A DNA stretch of 21,487 nt from Pullilachnospira_A gallistercoris (GTDB taxonomy: Bacteria; Bacillota; Clostridia; Lachnospirales; Lachnospiraceae): NCBI GenBank assembly GCA_018712125.1, contig DVHM01000181.1, forward strand, positions 1-21,487, written 5' to 3'. The notes beneath the pieces were generated by a model, which saw only the letters and a program-made list of their open reading frames with translations, was not told where the DNA came from and ran no database searches. Below are positions 1 to 7,423 of the stretch, one piece after another. Every line of letters starts with the position of its first letter. Positions within the stretch are counted from its first letter, which is position 1. A program made the translations under genes and the position numbers.

Positions 1-66
1 TGAATCGTGTTGTTCAGTTTGCGCAAAAAATCAAAAAATTTCTCGTCGAGTGTTTCGAAAAAGGAC
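1..66 (-). pseudogene. second copy of the jetA 5' end, start codon lost, runs off the window
   Basis: Read on the minus strand, this edge translates as KSFFETLDEKFFDFLRKLNN, which matches the JetA N-terminus MSFFETLDEKFFNPF encoded at 6782. The DNA match is 32 of 34 bases (33-66 against 6747-6780). The JetA start ATG is AAG here, so the homologous start is gone. The frame stays open upstream through the jetD terminator, but it offers only weak starts, for example a TTG about 20 codons upstream. After the shared part the sequence diverges (DFLRKLNN against NPFCCRNR). It may be a remnant of a duplicated jetA, or the start of another jetA-like gene continuing outside the window; the visible part cannot decide. 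Homology to JetA is clear; functionality is doubtful. Confidence 0.6.
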
Positions 67-92
67 TTTTCAAAAAGTGAATTACCACAAAT
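33..92. repeat. left copy of a jet-operon flanking repeat (two blocks)
   Basis: Two blocks recur upstream of and at the start of jetA. Block one (33-66) matches 6747-6780 with two mismatches. Block two (73-92, AAAAGTGAATTACCACAAAT) is identical to 6874-6893. The blocks are 6 nt apart here and 93 nt apart in the right copy, so the left copy looks like the right one with the jet leader and -10 region deleted. Confidence 0.85.
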
Positions 93-133
93 CGAGCATT
101 TACGCAAAGCACATATGTACCCACATACAACAA

Positions 134-163
134 GCGGCGATGTCCTTTTCAGGAATACGCCGC
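134..163 (-). terminator. hairpin terminator of the jet operon, overlapping the jetD stop codon
   Basis: On the minus strand GCGGCG pairs with CGCCGC, and inside it TCCT pairs with AGGA around a GAAA loop; a 3-nt internal bulge separates the two stems. The jetD TGA lies at the loop. The following tract is T-rich (TTGTTGT) but not a clean run, so termination may be partial. A near-identical hairpin closes the AraC gene at 7424-7453. Confidence 0.6.
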
Positions 164-1399
164 CGTATATGCCTTACCTGTTTCTCCAGCAAAATCGCAA
201 TAGCTGATGATCTCCTGTTCCAGTTTTACCCCATGCTCCAACATATATACCGCCAGTTCCCGGTACTCCTCCTTCTCTTCCAGGGACTTCAGACGGATAC
301 GATCCTGCTCCGTCAGTGGATGCAGACAGGACTGGAAACGCTCATCTTCCAGTTCCACCCGTGACATCCGGTACATCTGAAACGGAATGCCGGTCACACG
401 GCACAAATGTTCGTGGATATAGAGACCCCCGGCGTCGATATCTCCGAAATGGCGATAGACAAGGGCTGGATTGTCGGAATATATCTTTTTCAGAAAATCT
501 CTTTGATAACGGGTAGCATACCCGCCCAGATAAAAAAAGGCTTCTTTGGAACTGCGGCAGCGCAGCCAGGAGGTATAGTTTTCCACCGTCGTAAAGACCG
601 TCCCATGGACCTGTATCTGCTGGATCTTATGTAGTTCGTCCACAAACAATTCCATGCCATTCGGAAGGAGTCCCAGCTCCAGCTCTTTTCCGGAAATACG
701 CACCGTCACGTCGCCTTTCAGACACAGTTTCTGTTTTTCCCGTGTAATATGATATTCTTCCAGAATTTCATCTTCCATCTCCATCTCGCCGCAAGGACGT
801 CCCCGGTAAGCCCGAAGTGCCCTGCATACGGGCCCAAGCACTTTTTCTTCCAAATATTTTGAATCTCCATAGATCAGAGAGGAGACCTCGCGCAGATACA
901 GGTCCTCCCGGTTATTTTCAATAAAGATGAGCGCTTTAAGCAGGTCTTCCGTCTGATGATATCGAGGCGGAATCCGATTCTTTTTCAAAGCCTGGCGCAG
1001 TTTCTCGCACTCCTGCTCCGCCGCGGGAGAACAGCCGCCATACGTGGCGATCATTCCCTCCACATACTGCCGCTTCACAGATTTGGGTTCATACCCATAT
1101 GTCGTCTCCAGATAGTTCTCGATCTCTTCTATCCTTTCATCCACCAGATAGATACTCTGAATCTCGCTGCTGAACCCTTTTTCTTCATAGGTCACAAACC
1201 CCTTTTCGCAACATCGGTAAACCGCCTGGTTCACAGCTTCGATCTGCGCCATGTCGCCGTCGTTGCGGTTGTAATTCTTATAGAGCTGGGAGGGGTTCAA
1301 TTTTGTTCGCCGCGCGATCACATTGGTTCCCCTGTCTTTTTTGCTCTTTCTGTATTTGTCTGCCAGAGTCTCCAGCATCTTTTCCTCATAATTTATCAT
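149..1399 (-). CDS. jetD: Wadjet system protein JetD (Toprim nuclease subunit, DUF2220-like)
   Basis: This 416-residue protein is the last gene of the operon, 12 nt after jetC. The C-terminal half carries a Toprim-like core: a conserved Glu in TVENYTSW (E273) and the metal-binding pair in HFGDIDAGG (D320 and D322), followed by GLYIHEHL. The N-terminal half (about 1-240) is predicted to be helical and DNA-binding or JetABC-binding, as in the family. In characterised Wadjet systems JetD is a topoisomerase VI-like nuclease that cleaves closed circular DNA after the JetABC motor has extruded it. All catalytic acidic residues visible here are intact. The start ATG has an upstream GGGGGCAG stretch after the jetC stop. 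Family assignment rests on motifs plus the exact four-gene neighbourhood; the Wadjet subtype (I, II or III) is not settled. Confidence 0.92.
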   Translation of the reverse strand: MINYEEKMLETLADKYRKSKKDRGTNVIARRTKLNPSQLYKNYNRNDGDMAQIEAVNQAVYRCCEKGFVTYEEKGFSSEIQSIYLVDERIEEIENYLETTYGYEPKSVKRQYVEGMIATYGGCSPAAEQECEKLRQALKKNRIPPRYHQTEDLLKALIFIENNREDLYLREVSSLIYGDSKYLEEKVLGPVCRALRAYRGRPCGEMEMEDEILEEYHITREKQKLCLKGDVTVRISGKELELGLLPNGMELFVDELHKIQQIQVHGTVFTTVENYTSWLRCRSSKEAFFYLGGYATRYQRDFLKKIYSDNPALVYRHFGDIDAGGLYIHEHLCRVTGIPFQMYRMSRVELEDERFQSCLHPLTEQDRIRLKSLEEKEEYRELAVYMLEHGVKLEQEIISYCDFAGETGKAYTAAYS

Positions 1400-1411
1400 A
1401 TCTGCCCCCTG

Positions 1412-4400
1412 TCAGCTGCCATACGCCTTTTCCTCGTGGAACTGTACAATTCCCAGCTGCATGCTGTCCGCGCGTACACGCAGTGCGGGCAGGATCACTT
1501 CACACTCATTCCCGATGGACTCTGTCTTGTCCGGCGAACAGAAGATTACCTGAAGTTTCTGTTCCCGCATAAATTTCAGCATCAGTTTCACATTGCCGGG
1601 GTCCATTTTTGCAAAGGGTTCGTCGATAAATACCAGACGCGTGGAATTGACACGCTGGTTGTAGATCAGCAAAAGCGCCGACGACAGAATCAGCAGATAC
1701 GGGATCTGCACTTCCGCACCGGAGTTAAAACCGGTCTGACGGGATAATTTTGCCCGGTCCAGGATCTGATTGCTGATCAGGATCTCATAATTCATATAAT
1801 TCCGGTAATCGGCAAACCGGGCGATGGTTTCTTCGCTGTTCTTTTCGATGATCCGATTGATGATCTGTTTCATCTCTTTCTCCAATTGTTCGCCCTCCTC
1901 GTCGGATACAGAGGTCAGCATGTCAAAGGTCATCTGTCCCTCCGCATTGCCGCCAAGCTGTTCCCTCTCATCCAGGTACCGGGCATATTCGATTACCTTT
2001 GCATACTCCGATCCGTCCTTGACATAATGGACATCGAACTGATATTTTGCCGCAAAATCCAGTTTCGCCAGCTCCCCGTTGATCTGCCTTAAGTCCTCCC
2101 TGGCACGCTCGCAGGATTTCAGGATCGTCAGCACAAATTCATTTTTAAATATATCTTCATATCTGCGGGTCTGTTCTTTCAGCTTCTGACGGATCTCCTG
2201 AAGATTGTCCATCCAGATGCGTTCTCTTCTGCCCGCATACTGTTCTCTCCCTTCCGTTCCTCTTGGCAGCGTGCGTCCGGTATGTTTCGCGTTATAATCC
2301 GCCTGTTTTTGCATCAGGAGGCTCTTATGCTGTTCGATACTCCTTGTGATACGTCGTCTGGTCTCTTCCGCCAGCAGACCGCCTGTACCTTTCTTTCCGT
2401 TCTCCAGATATTTTTCATAGGCTTCCACCGTCCGCTGCACGATGGTATAGTGCTCGATCTGATATTTCCGGTAACACTCCTCCTGCTCATTCAGTTCCGC
2501 AGACTTTACCTCGATCTTCTCTGCGCATCTTACTATGGTGCTATCCTGTCCGCTTTTCTCCTGAAGTTTCAGGCCATACTCGCTTTGCACCGCTTTCTGT
2601 TCATCCGAAAGTCGGCCAACCAGCTCATTCAATTCCAGATACTCCTGGTTATTTTCCTGCGCCTTTTTCAGACGCTCCAACTGCACCCTTGCCGCCCTGG
2701 CATTCTCCGCGGCGGTCTGATATTTCCGATGGGCGTCGTAGTCGTACTCCCGGAACAGTTCCCGGTCCTGAGCCATACGGGCCTTCCGGTCTTCCAGTTT
2801 CTGTTTTTCCGCCAGTCTTGCCTTCTTATCCTCGCCCAGCCTGGATATCTCTTTTTCCGCGCGCAGCCGGTTCAGTTCAAAAGTCTTCTGTCCCAGATAG
2901 TAGGCGCGCAGCCGGTCAAAGCGCAGGAAATAACTGTCCATGGCTACGGACACGCGGCCCTCCCTGGAAATCGCGTTTTCGTATTCCTTCACGTCGTTCA
3001 ACTCTACTGCGTGCATTCTTCCCAGCTGGTAGTCAAAGTATCGTTTCGCCACCGGATGTTTGATTTCCAGTTGAAATACCACCGAATCATCTTCCACACG
3101 TACCTTTTTCTTCATCAGCAGTTTTGTGTTGAACAGATGAGCGTAACGATGGTTCGAACGGTTCAGAACATCATCCGCGATATCATAATACTGAGGTTCC
3201 ACCAGGATCGTATATCTCCTCGGACCCAAAAACGCCTCAATGGCGTCCCGCCACGCCTCATCCTTCAGGCCAATTACGTATTCACAAGCAAACCGGGCTT
3301 TTGATCGGATATTTCGCTTTTCGAATTCACGGTTAATCTCATCGCGCAGGCCCACATACTCGGGAATCTGGGCAAAGGTGCTCCGATGCTTTTTACAATC
3401 CTCTATGATCCGGTGCTGGGCATCCAGGCTGCGATTCAGCTCCGCCAGTTCCCTCTCGATATCAGCAGTCCTCATTACCAGTCTGTCATAACGCTCGCCG
3501 ATCTTCTGTTTGAACCGGGCTGCCGCTTCTGCCTTCTCCGCAGCCGTATATTCATTTCCGCAGAGGGATGACAGTACCTTCTGATCCTCGATTGGTTCTT
3601 CTTCCTCAAAGAACTGATTCATGAGTTCGCTGACTACCGTCTGAAAATGTTCCAGCTTCCTGCACAGATCCATCAGCGTCTTTTTTTCAGCCTCCAGCCC
3701 TTCCAGTTTTCGACTTTCCTCCGCGATCATGCGCATACTGTCCAGCCGTTCCAGACTGACTCTGGCCTGCACCAGCTGTCCATCGATCTCTTTCCTCCTT
3801 ACGTCCAGGAGTTCCATTTCTCTCCCCAGGTCTTCTTTTCTTCTCTGCGCTACTTCCCGTTCCCTCGTCTGCCGATCAATCTCCCGTTTCAGATCCTTCC
3901 TCTTTTTATAGACAATACGAATATCGTCAGCCAACAGGCGGTTTCTCTCACCTTCCCAGGTATCGTACTCCCCAAGGATCTCATCCAGCTCACTGATCTC
4001 CTGGGAAATGATCTCGAAACTTGCGTTCAGCCGCTCAATGTTTTCCTTCGCCTCGATCAGTTTCCCAAAATCTACATTCCGCTCTTCCAGAACACTCTCC
4101 CGGATAAACCGGTCGATCCTGGCATTGGGGTCATAGGACATGATTCCCCGCAGTTTGCGGAGATAGGTGGGAAGCTGACTCAGATTCAGTTTCAGCCCGG
4201 TCATCTGTAAAAATTTCGGCAGTCCCTGCTCCCGGTTCATCAGCGTCAGCCGATATTTTTTCTGGAGAAAGGACGCGCTGCAGGGCATTGTGATGCCATC
4301 TTCCTCATATGTATGCTCCATCTGCTCCATAACCGTCCGGTCCATCACATAGCGATACGTCTGGCAGTTATTGGCCGCACTGGTCTCGATTACCGTCCCA

Positions 4401-4726
4401 AGCAAAAAGGATTTGTCCTCCACATCGTCAGAATACTCCAGCACGATGTGGCTATACACATTCGGCACCCGGTCCGCCGGGCGCATATACGTTCCGGCAG
4501 TTGCATCCAGAAGTCCTCTCGTATAGGAAGACAGTGTACGGCTTCCTTTGCTCTCCGAGGACTTATTGAATACCGTATCTCCGTAAGCGGCATATTTGAT
4601 CGCGTCCAGCATAACGGATTTTCCGTTTCCATTCTTTCCCGCGATCAGCGTAAAAAAGCCGATCGGCGCTGTCACGTTGGAAAATCCGTACCAGTTGATC
4701 AGCCGCACCTTCTTTAACAGGATCAT
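1412..4726 (-). CDS. jetC: Wadjet system protein JetC (SMC/MukB-like ATPase)
   Basis: This 1104-residue SMC-type ATPase has Walker A GKNGNGKS at residues 30-37, a long coiled-coil arm (about 230-430) rich in Glu, Lys and Arg, a central hinge-like globular segment (about 440-600), a returning coiled coil (about 600-900), an ABC-type signature region SGAEVQ at 1002-1007 and Walker B VFIDEP with D1035 and E1036. The D-loop AKMD follows. The signature reads SGAE rather than the usual SGGE. In the family JetC dimers work with JetA and JetB as a loop-extruding motor that senses small circular DNA. The ATG overlaps the jetB stop by 4 nt (ATGA), indicating coupled translation. Length and order match the Wadjet family; no frameshift was seen. 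Confidence 0.94.
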   Translation of the reverse strand: MILLKKVRLINWYGFSNVTAPIGFFTLIAGKNGNGKSVMLDAIKYAAYGDTVFNKSSESKGSRTLSSYTRGLLDATAGTYMRPADRVPNVYSHIVLEYSDDVEDKSFLLGTVIETSAANNCQTYRYVMDRTVMEQMEHTYEEDGITMPCSASFLQKKYRLTLMNREQGLPKFLQMTGLKLNLSQLPTYLRKLRGIMSYDPNARIDRFIRESVLEERNVDFGKLIEAKENIERLNASFEIISQEISELDEILGEYDTWEGERNRLLADDIRIVYKKRKDLKREIDRQTREREVAQRRKEDLGREMELLDVRRKEIDGQLVQARVSLERLDSMRMIAEESRKLEGLEAEKKTLMDLCRKLEHFQTVVSELMNQFFEEEEPIEDQKVLSSLCGNEYTAAEKAEAAARFKQKIGERYDRLVMRTADIERELAELNRSLDAQHRIIEDCKKHRSTFAQIPEYVGLRDEINREFEKRNIRSKARFACEYVIGLKDEAWRDAIEAFLGPRRYTILVEPQYYDIADDVLNRSNHRYAHLFNTKLLMKKKVRVEDDSVVFQLEIKHPVAKRYFDYQLGRMHAVELNDVKEYENAISREGRVSVAMDSYFLRFDRLRAYYLGQKTFELNRLRAEKEISRLGEDKKARLAEKQKLEDRKARMAQDRELFREYDYDAHRKYQTAAENARAARVQLERLKKAQENNQEYLELNELVGRLSDEQKAVQSEYGLKLQEKSGQDSTIVRCAEKIEVKSAELNEQEECYRKYQIEHYTIVQRTVEAYEKYLENGKKGTGGLLAEETRRRITRSIEQHKSLLMQKQADYNAKHTGRTLPRGTEGREQYAGRRERIWMDNLQEIRQKLKEQTRRYEDIFKNEFVLTILKSCERAREDLRQINGELAKLDFAAKYQFDVHYVKDGSEYAKVIEYARYLDEREQLGGNAEGQMTFDMLTSVSDEEGEQLEKEMKQIINRIIEKNSEETIARFADYRNYMNYEILISNQILDRAKLSRQTGFNSGAEVQIPYLLILSSALLLIYNQRVNSTRLVFIDEPFAKMDPGNVKLMLKFMREQKLQVIFCSPDKTESIGNECEVILPALRVRADSMQLGIVQFHEEKAYGS

Positions 4727-5373
4727 TCCTCTTCCTCCTCAAATTCCTCCGGCGACATCTCTTCTTCGTTCTTTTTGGTTTCTTCTTCCGTCTCTTCCCG
4801 CAGGTACTCCCGCACCACAGTCTGAAACTGCGGGAGATCCCACCCAAATTGCAGCGATGGGTAGAGTTGGATCTTCATATTCTCGCCCTCCTCATCGTCA
4901 TTGAAATTGATCAGGCTGTATTTTTTGAACATACGAAACGCCGCGTTAAGTTCCGTACGTGTCAGCTGAATATCATAGGACTTGATCTTATCAATCAGAT
5001 CCCCTTTCGTCACAAAATTCCCTTCGCTGTATCCGAGATTTTCCAGATATACCTTCCAGAGTACCAGCAGCAGATGATACTGCAGAGTCGAAAATGTTAC
5101 CACATTAGCCCGCTTCAAGCCTACAGTATCCGCATCTTCTTCACTGGCTACGAGCATACATACCCCCGTCTTCTCCTCCACGATCACATCAAAACCAATC
5201 ATCCGTAAGTACTCGGAAATATCCTGCCGGTTGGATTCCCTGGAGACAAACTGATACAATTTCTCATCCTTGTCCCGCAGTATAAAAGTAGACTCCAACA
5301 GTTTTCGTATGCATCGCTTAAATAAATACGCATTTTCCTCTTTTATCGCTATCTGCAAACTGATATCACTCAT
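4723..5373 (-). CDS. jetB: Wadjet system protein JetB (small partner subunit, MukE-like)
   Basis: This 216-residue protein lies between jetA and jetC with 4-nt overlaps at both ends. The middle (about 90-170) looks like a winged-helix or KITE-type partner subunit, with STLQYHLLLVLWKVYLE and a following TKGDLIDKIKSY helix pair. The C-terminus (about 190-216) is almost entirely acidic, with runs of Glu. In Wadjet, JetB binds the JetA kleisin and completes the SMC complex. There are no catalytic motifs, as expected. The call depends mainly on position and size, supported by the winged-helix appearance. The acidic tail could be a regulatory or DNA-mimicking tail; that is inference. Confidence 0.85.
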   Translation of the reverse strand: MSDISLQIAIKEENAYLFKRCIRKLLESTFILRDKDEKLYQFVSRESNRQDISEYLRMIGFDVIVEEKTGVCMLVASEEDADTVGLKRANVVTFSTLQYHLLLVLWKVYLENLGYSEGNFVTKGDLIDKIKSYDIQLTRTELNAAFRMFKKYSLINFNDDEEGENMKIQLYPSLQFGWDLPQFQTVVREYLREETEEETKKNEEEMSPEEFEEEEE

Positions 5374-6782
5374 ACTTTCTTCCTCTTTATATTAATGTTG
5401 CTGATCCTTGCAGCCTCGGTCTCCACCAGACCATCCCGAAATTCCACTTCATAAGGGAACCCCGCGGTACCCGAATACATCATGCTGGCCGCGATCATCG
5501 TCGCATCATCTCTGGTATGCACCCCGCATTCCTCCACAGAAACCTCCTCCCTTCCTCGCAGGATCTCATCAAAATGTTTCTCCACATTATCCATACTGTA
5601 TCGATCGGGCGTCTCTGTCAGAAGTTCGTCCGTCAGACGCTGTCTCTCTTCCTGTGATAATTCCGCAGAGACAAGACCGGCATTTTTCAGATTCGGATTT
5701 CTCTTTTTTCGCCTCTCAAAAGATTTCCTTCCAATATATCCCACGCTCATGAGACGGTGTGTCTCAGAAAGCCGTAGAATCGCTTCTTCCCGGTTCCCCT
5801 CGTCCAGATTTTTCAAAAACAGGAGTATCCGGTTCAATTCGTGTTCCATATTGGTATTTTCACTCAGCACCATCATCATCCGAGCGGAATACAGATTGTA
5901 ATAGTTGTTGATCTTCCGGTCAATGTAGGACATCTCCTGCTCATATTCCATGTTGATGAAACTGTCCAGTTCGTTGAACAACCGGTCGATCTTCTCCCTT
6001 GCCCGAATCTCATCCGCATTTTCTATCCTGGTATACTCCTGGATCATCCGTTCATAAAGCTCTGAACGCCGCAATTTTCTCAGCATCCGGTCGATCTCTG
6101 AAATGTAGGAAGGAATCAGGCCGCTTTTCTTTATAAAAAAATAATCGTTGAAAAAACGGTTCAGAAGTTCATCCTTCATAAGAAACTGTCCGAAACTGTT
6201 GGCATCCGCCATTTTCATGACCGCCCGCATGATTTCACGGATGCTGTCTTTCAAAATCAGAAGTTCATTTTTCAGGTCACATTCATTTTCAACCAGCGGG
6301 AGCAAAATATTCTGATACGGACGTATTGATCGGGCACTGTCTTTGCCGAAAGAAGATTTTAAGATTTCATACATGGAAAAAATATGATTCGTAATCGCGC
6401 CATTTGCGTCTCCGTCAAAGATCTTATGGATCGCGTCGATCAGTTTGCGACAATACGCGGATACCGACGCGATATTGTCCCCGCTGCGTCCGATTTCCTG
6501 GGGAGTGATCCATCCGCATGCGCGAAAATACCGAAGAATTGTGGAGGCATTTTCCTGCGGGGTTTTCCCTCCGGCGATCTCCTCCCCAATATTTTCCGTT
6601 TCTATGGAATACGCGCAATTCTGAAGATACAAGATCAGTGTACTTCTGGCATCTGTTTCATACAAAACGGAAATTTCCTTTGATTTTTCGATCAGTTGGC
6701 TGATACATTCAAAGTAGAGTGCCCGGTTCCTGCAACAGAAAGGATTAAAAAATTTCTCATCAAGTGTTTCGAAAAAGGACAT
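5370..6782 (-). CDS. jetA: Wadjet system protein JetA (kleisin-like subunit, DUF5716-like)
   Basis: This 470-residue protein opens the operon. The N-terminus MSFFETLDEKFFNPF followed by CRNRALYFECI is the typical start of the JetA family with 'Wadjet JetA' or DUF5716 labels, and most of the rest is predicted helical with Glu/Arg-rich stretches (about 200-330), suiting a MukF-like kleisin that bridges JetC heads. The start ATG has AGGAGA nine bases upstream. It overlaps jetB by ATGA. A promoter with an inverted repeat lies about 70-90 nt upstream. A second copy of the first 34 bases of this gene sits at the window's left edge. Family recognition is from the N-terminus and operon context; the type II/III-like JetA assignment is less certain than Wadjet membership. 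Confidence 0.88.
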   Translation of the reverse strand: MSFFETLDEKFFNPFCCRNRALYFECISQLIEKSKEISVLYETDARSTLILYLQNCAYSIETENIGEEIAGGKTPQENASTILRYFRACGWITPQEIGRSGDNIASVSAYCRKLIDAIHKIFDGDANGAITNHIFSMYEILKSSFGKDSARSIRPYQNILLPLVENECDLKNELLILKDSIREIMRAVMKMADANSFGQFLMKDELLNRFFNDYFFIKKSGLIPSYISEIDRMLRKLRRSELYERMIQEYTRIENADEIRAREKIDRLFNELDSFINMEYEQEMSYIDRKINNYYNLYSARMMMVLSENTNMEHELNRILLFLKNLDEGNREEAILRLSETHRLMSVGYIGRKSFERRKKRNPNLKNAGLVSAELSQEERQRLTDELLTETPDRYSMDNVEKHFDEILRGREEVSVEECGVHTRDDATMIAASMMYSGTAGFPYEVEFRDGLVETEAARISNINIKRKKV

Positions 6783-6893
6783 TGAGCTATTCTCCTACTT
6801 GCATATGACAACGACTGGCATGTAAGTTTCTGAGGTAGTTTCTTATAATTCTATGCTATATCTTAGCATATCCAAAAGTGAATTACCACAAAT
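6747..6893. repeat. right copy of the jet-operon flanking repeat (jetA start plus upstream block)
   Basis: This is the partner of the repeat at 33-92. It contains the first codons of jetA (6747-6780) and, beyond the leader, the 20-base block AAAAGTGAATTACCACAAAT (6874-6893) that overlaps the putative -35 of the jet promoter. The duplicated material is therefore the jet promoter/start region rather than an insertion-sequence end. Confidence 0.8.
6848..6875 (-). promoter_or_regulatory. putative jet operon promoter with an inverted repeat between -35 and -10
   Basis: On the minus strand TTGGAT (6875-6870) is followed after 16 nt by TAGAAT (6853-6848), one mismatch from the -10 consensus; the -35 is poor. 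The perfect inverted repeat TATGCTA-5 nt-TAGCATA (6852-6870) fills the spacer and touches both elements, as an operator for a repressor would. The leader to the jetA ATG would be about 60 nt. The inverted repeat is seen directly; promoter and operator roles are inferred. Confidence 0.45.
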
Positions 6894-6940
6894 TTGCAGA
6901 ATCACGTTGAACTTATAAACGCATAATTTTGCGAGAAGAC

Positions 6941-6968
6941 TTGTAATTTTCATGGTTTTTTATACAAT
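6941..6968 (+). promoter_or_regulatory. putative promoter upstream of the ATPase stub
   Basis: TTGTAA (6941-6946), a 16-nt spacer and TACAAT (6963-6968) form a plausible sigma-A promoter pointing at the truncated ATPase at 7024, divergent from the jet promoter. Confidence 0.35.
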
Positions 6969-7011
6969 AAAAATGTGATTACAAACACGAAATTTTCGAT
7001 AAAAATGTGAT
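6967..7011. repeat. 13-bp direct repeat ATAAAAATGTGAT, two copies
   Basis: Exact copies at 6967-6979 and 6999-7011, starts 32 nt (about three helical turns) apart, located between the putative promoter and the start of the ATPase stub. This spacing would suit a regulator binding on one face of the helix, but in AT-rich intergenic DNA the repeat could also be accidental. Confidence 0.5.
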
Positions 7012-7023
7012 GGTAGTGCGTGT

Positions 7024-7194
7024 ATGGTACGATTGATTTTGAAGAAACTGTTGAACTGGAAAAATTCCCCCTATCGCAAGCCTCTGATTTTAAAAGGTGT
7101 ACGGCAGGTGGGCAAGACCTGGATTCTGAAAGAGTTCGGCAAGAAGGAAAGCGCCGATTCCTGTCGGCGCTCTTTTTATGTCATTCCAGAATAA
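7024..7194 (+). pseudogene. 5' stub of a DUF4143-type AAA ATPase, ending after the Walker A motif
   Basis: The reading frame of 56 residues begins MVRLILKKLLNWKN and continues with RKPLILKGVRQVGKTWILKEFG, the hallmark N-terminus of the large family of ATP-binding proteins with a C-terminal DUF4143 domain. The P-loop GVRQVGKT is intact (residues 25-32). After about residue 41 homology stops: the frame runs through a GC-rich hairpin and ends at TAA. Intact members are about 400-450 residues, so roughly 90 percent is missing, and the sequence after it belongs to other debris. No good ribosome binding site is visible. It is most likely a deletion remnant; a retained short peptide is possible but unsupported. 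The right end of the window carries the C-terminal part of another member of this family. Confidence 0.75.
7150..7179 (+). terminator. intrinsic terminator inside the ATPase stub
   Basis: AGCGCCGA (7150-7157) pairs perfectly with TCGGCGCT (7164-7171) around a 6-nt loop, followed by CTTTTTATG. It is a good rho-independent terminator on the plus strand. It abuts the last residue with recognisable ATPase homology, so the stub is transcriptionally closed; it may have come from the 3' end of the original gene when the middle was deleted. Confidence 0.75.
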
Positions 7195-7246
7195 CAGTTT
7201 CCCTCCTGCATTTTGCCGCATATCGTATGAAAATGCTCGCCACATC

Positions 7247-7417
7247 TTATCCGGGGATATGGTTTTGCACACTGTCCGAAATCCCCATTTTTACAGTCGC
7301 TTCATGATACAGCGCATTGAGTTTGACCATATCATAATAACTTACGATCTCCTGTTCCAGTTTCGCGCCGTGTTTCAGCATCAGTTTCACATTGCTGTGA
7401 TCCATTTATGCAAAGAC
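7247..7417 (-). pseudogene. chimeric jetC-jetD remnant with a possible regulator fragment
   Basis: On the minus strand the reading frame starting at ATG 7405 gives 52 residues beginning MDHSNVKLMLKHGAKLEQ. The first part matches JetC MDPGNVKLMLKF just after its Walker B; DNA 7373-7415 matches 1574-1616 at 39 of 43 bases. The next part, KHGAKLEQEIVSYYD, matches the end of JetD (EHGVKLEQEIISYCD); DNA 7338-7381 aligns with 201-244. The two join at a short shared stretch (TTTCAGCAT on the plus strand). The codon before the ATG is TAA where intact jetC has Lys. After the JetD-like part the frame continues with LNALYHEATVKMGISDS, which resembles the start of MarR-type regulators, then stops at 7247. 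I read this as debris of an older jet locus. Confidence 0.75.
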
Positions 7418-7423
7418 AACAGA

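Noticed and set aside
93..148. Cys-rich frame (CxxxC and CxxC) upstream of the jetA-like start at the left edge
   Set aside because: It could be read as a zinc ribbon, but it has no convincing start, overlaps the jetD terminator and matches promoter debris, so I treat it as chance.
2282..3304. Plus-strand open frame of 340 codons inside jetC
   Set aside because: Shadow of the coiled-coil coding region on the other strand.
7020..7307. Plus-strand frame of 95 codons overlapping the ATPase stub
   Set aside because: It is a different frame from the one with the conserved GVRQVGKT motif and has no recognisable content.
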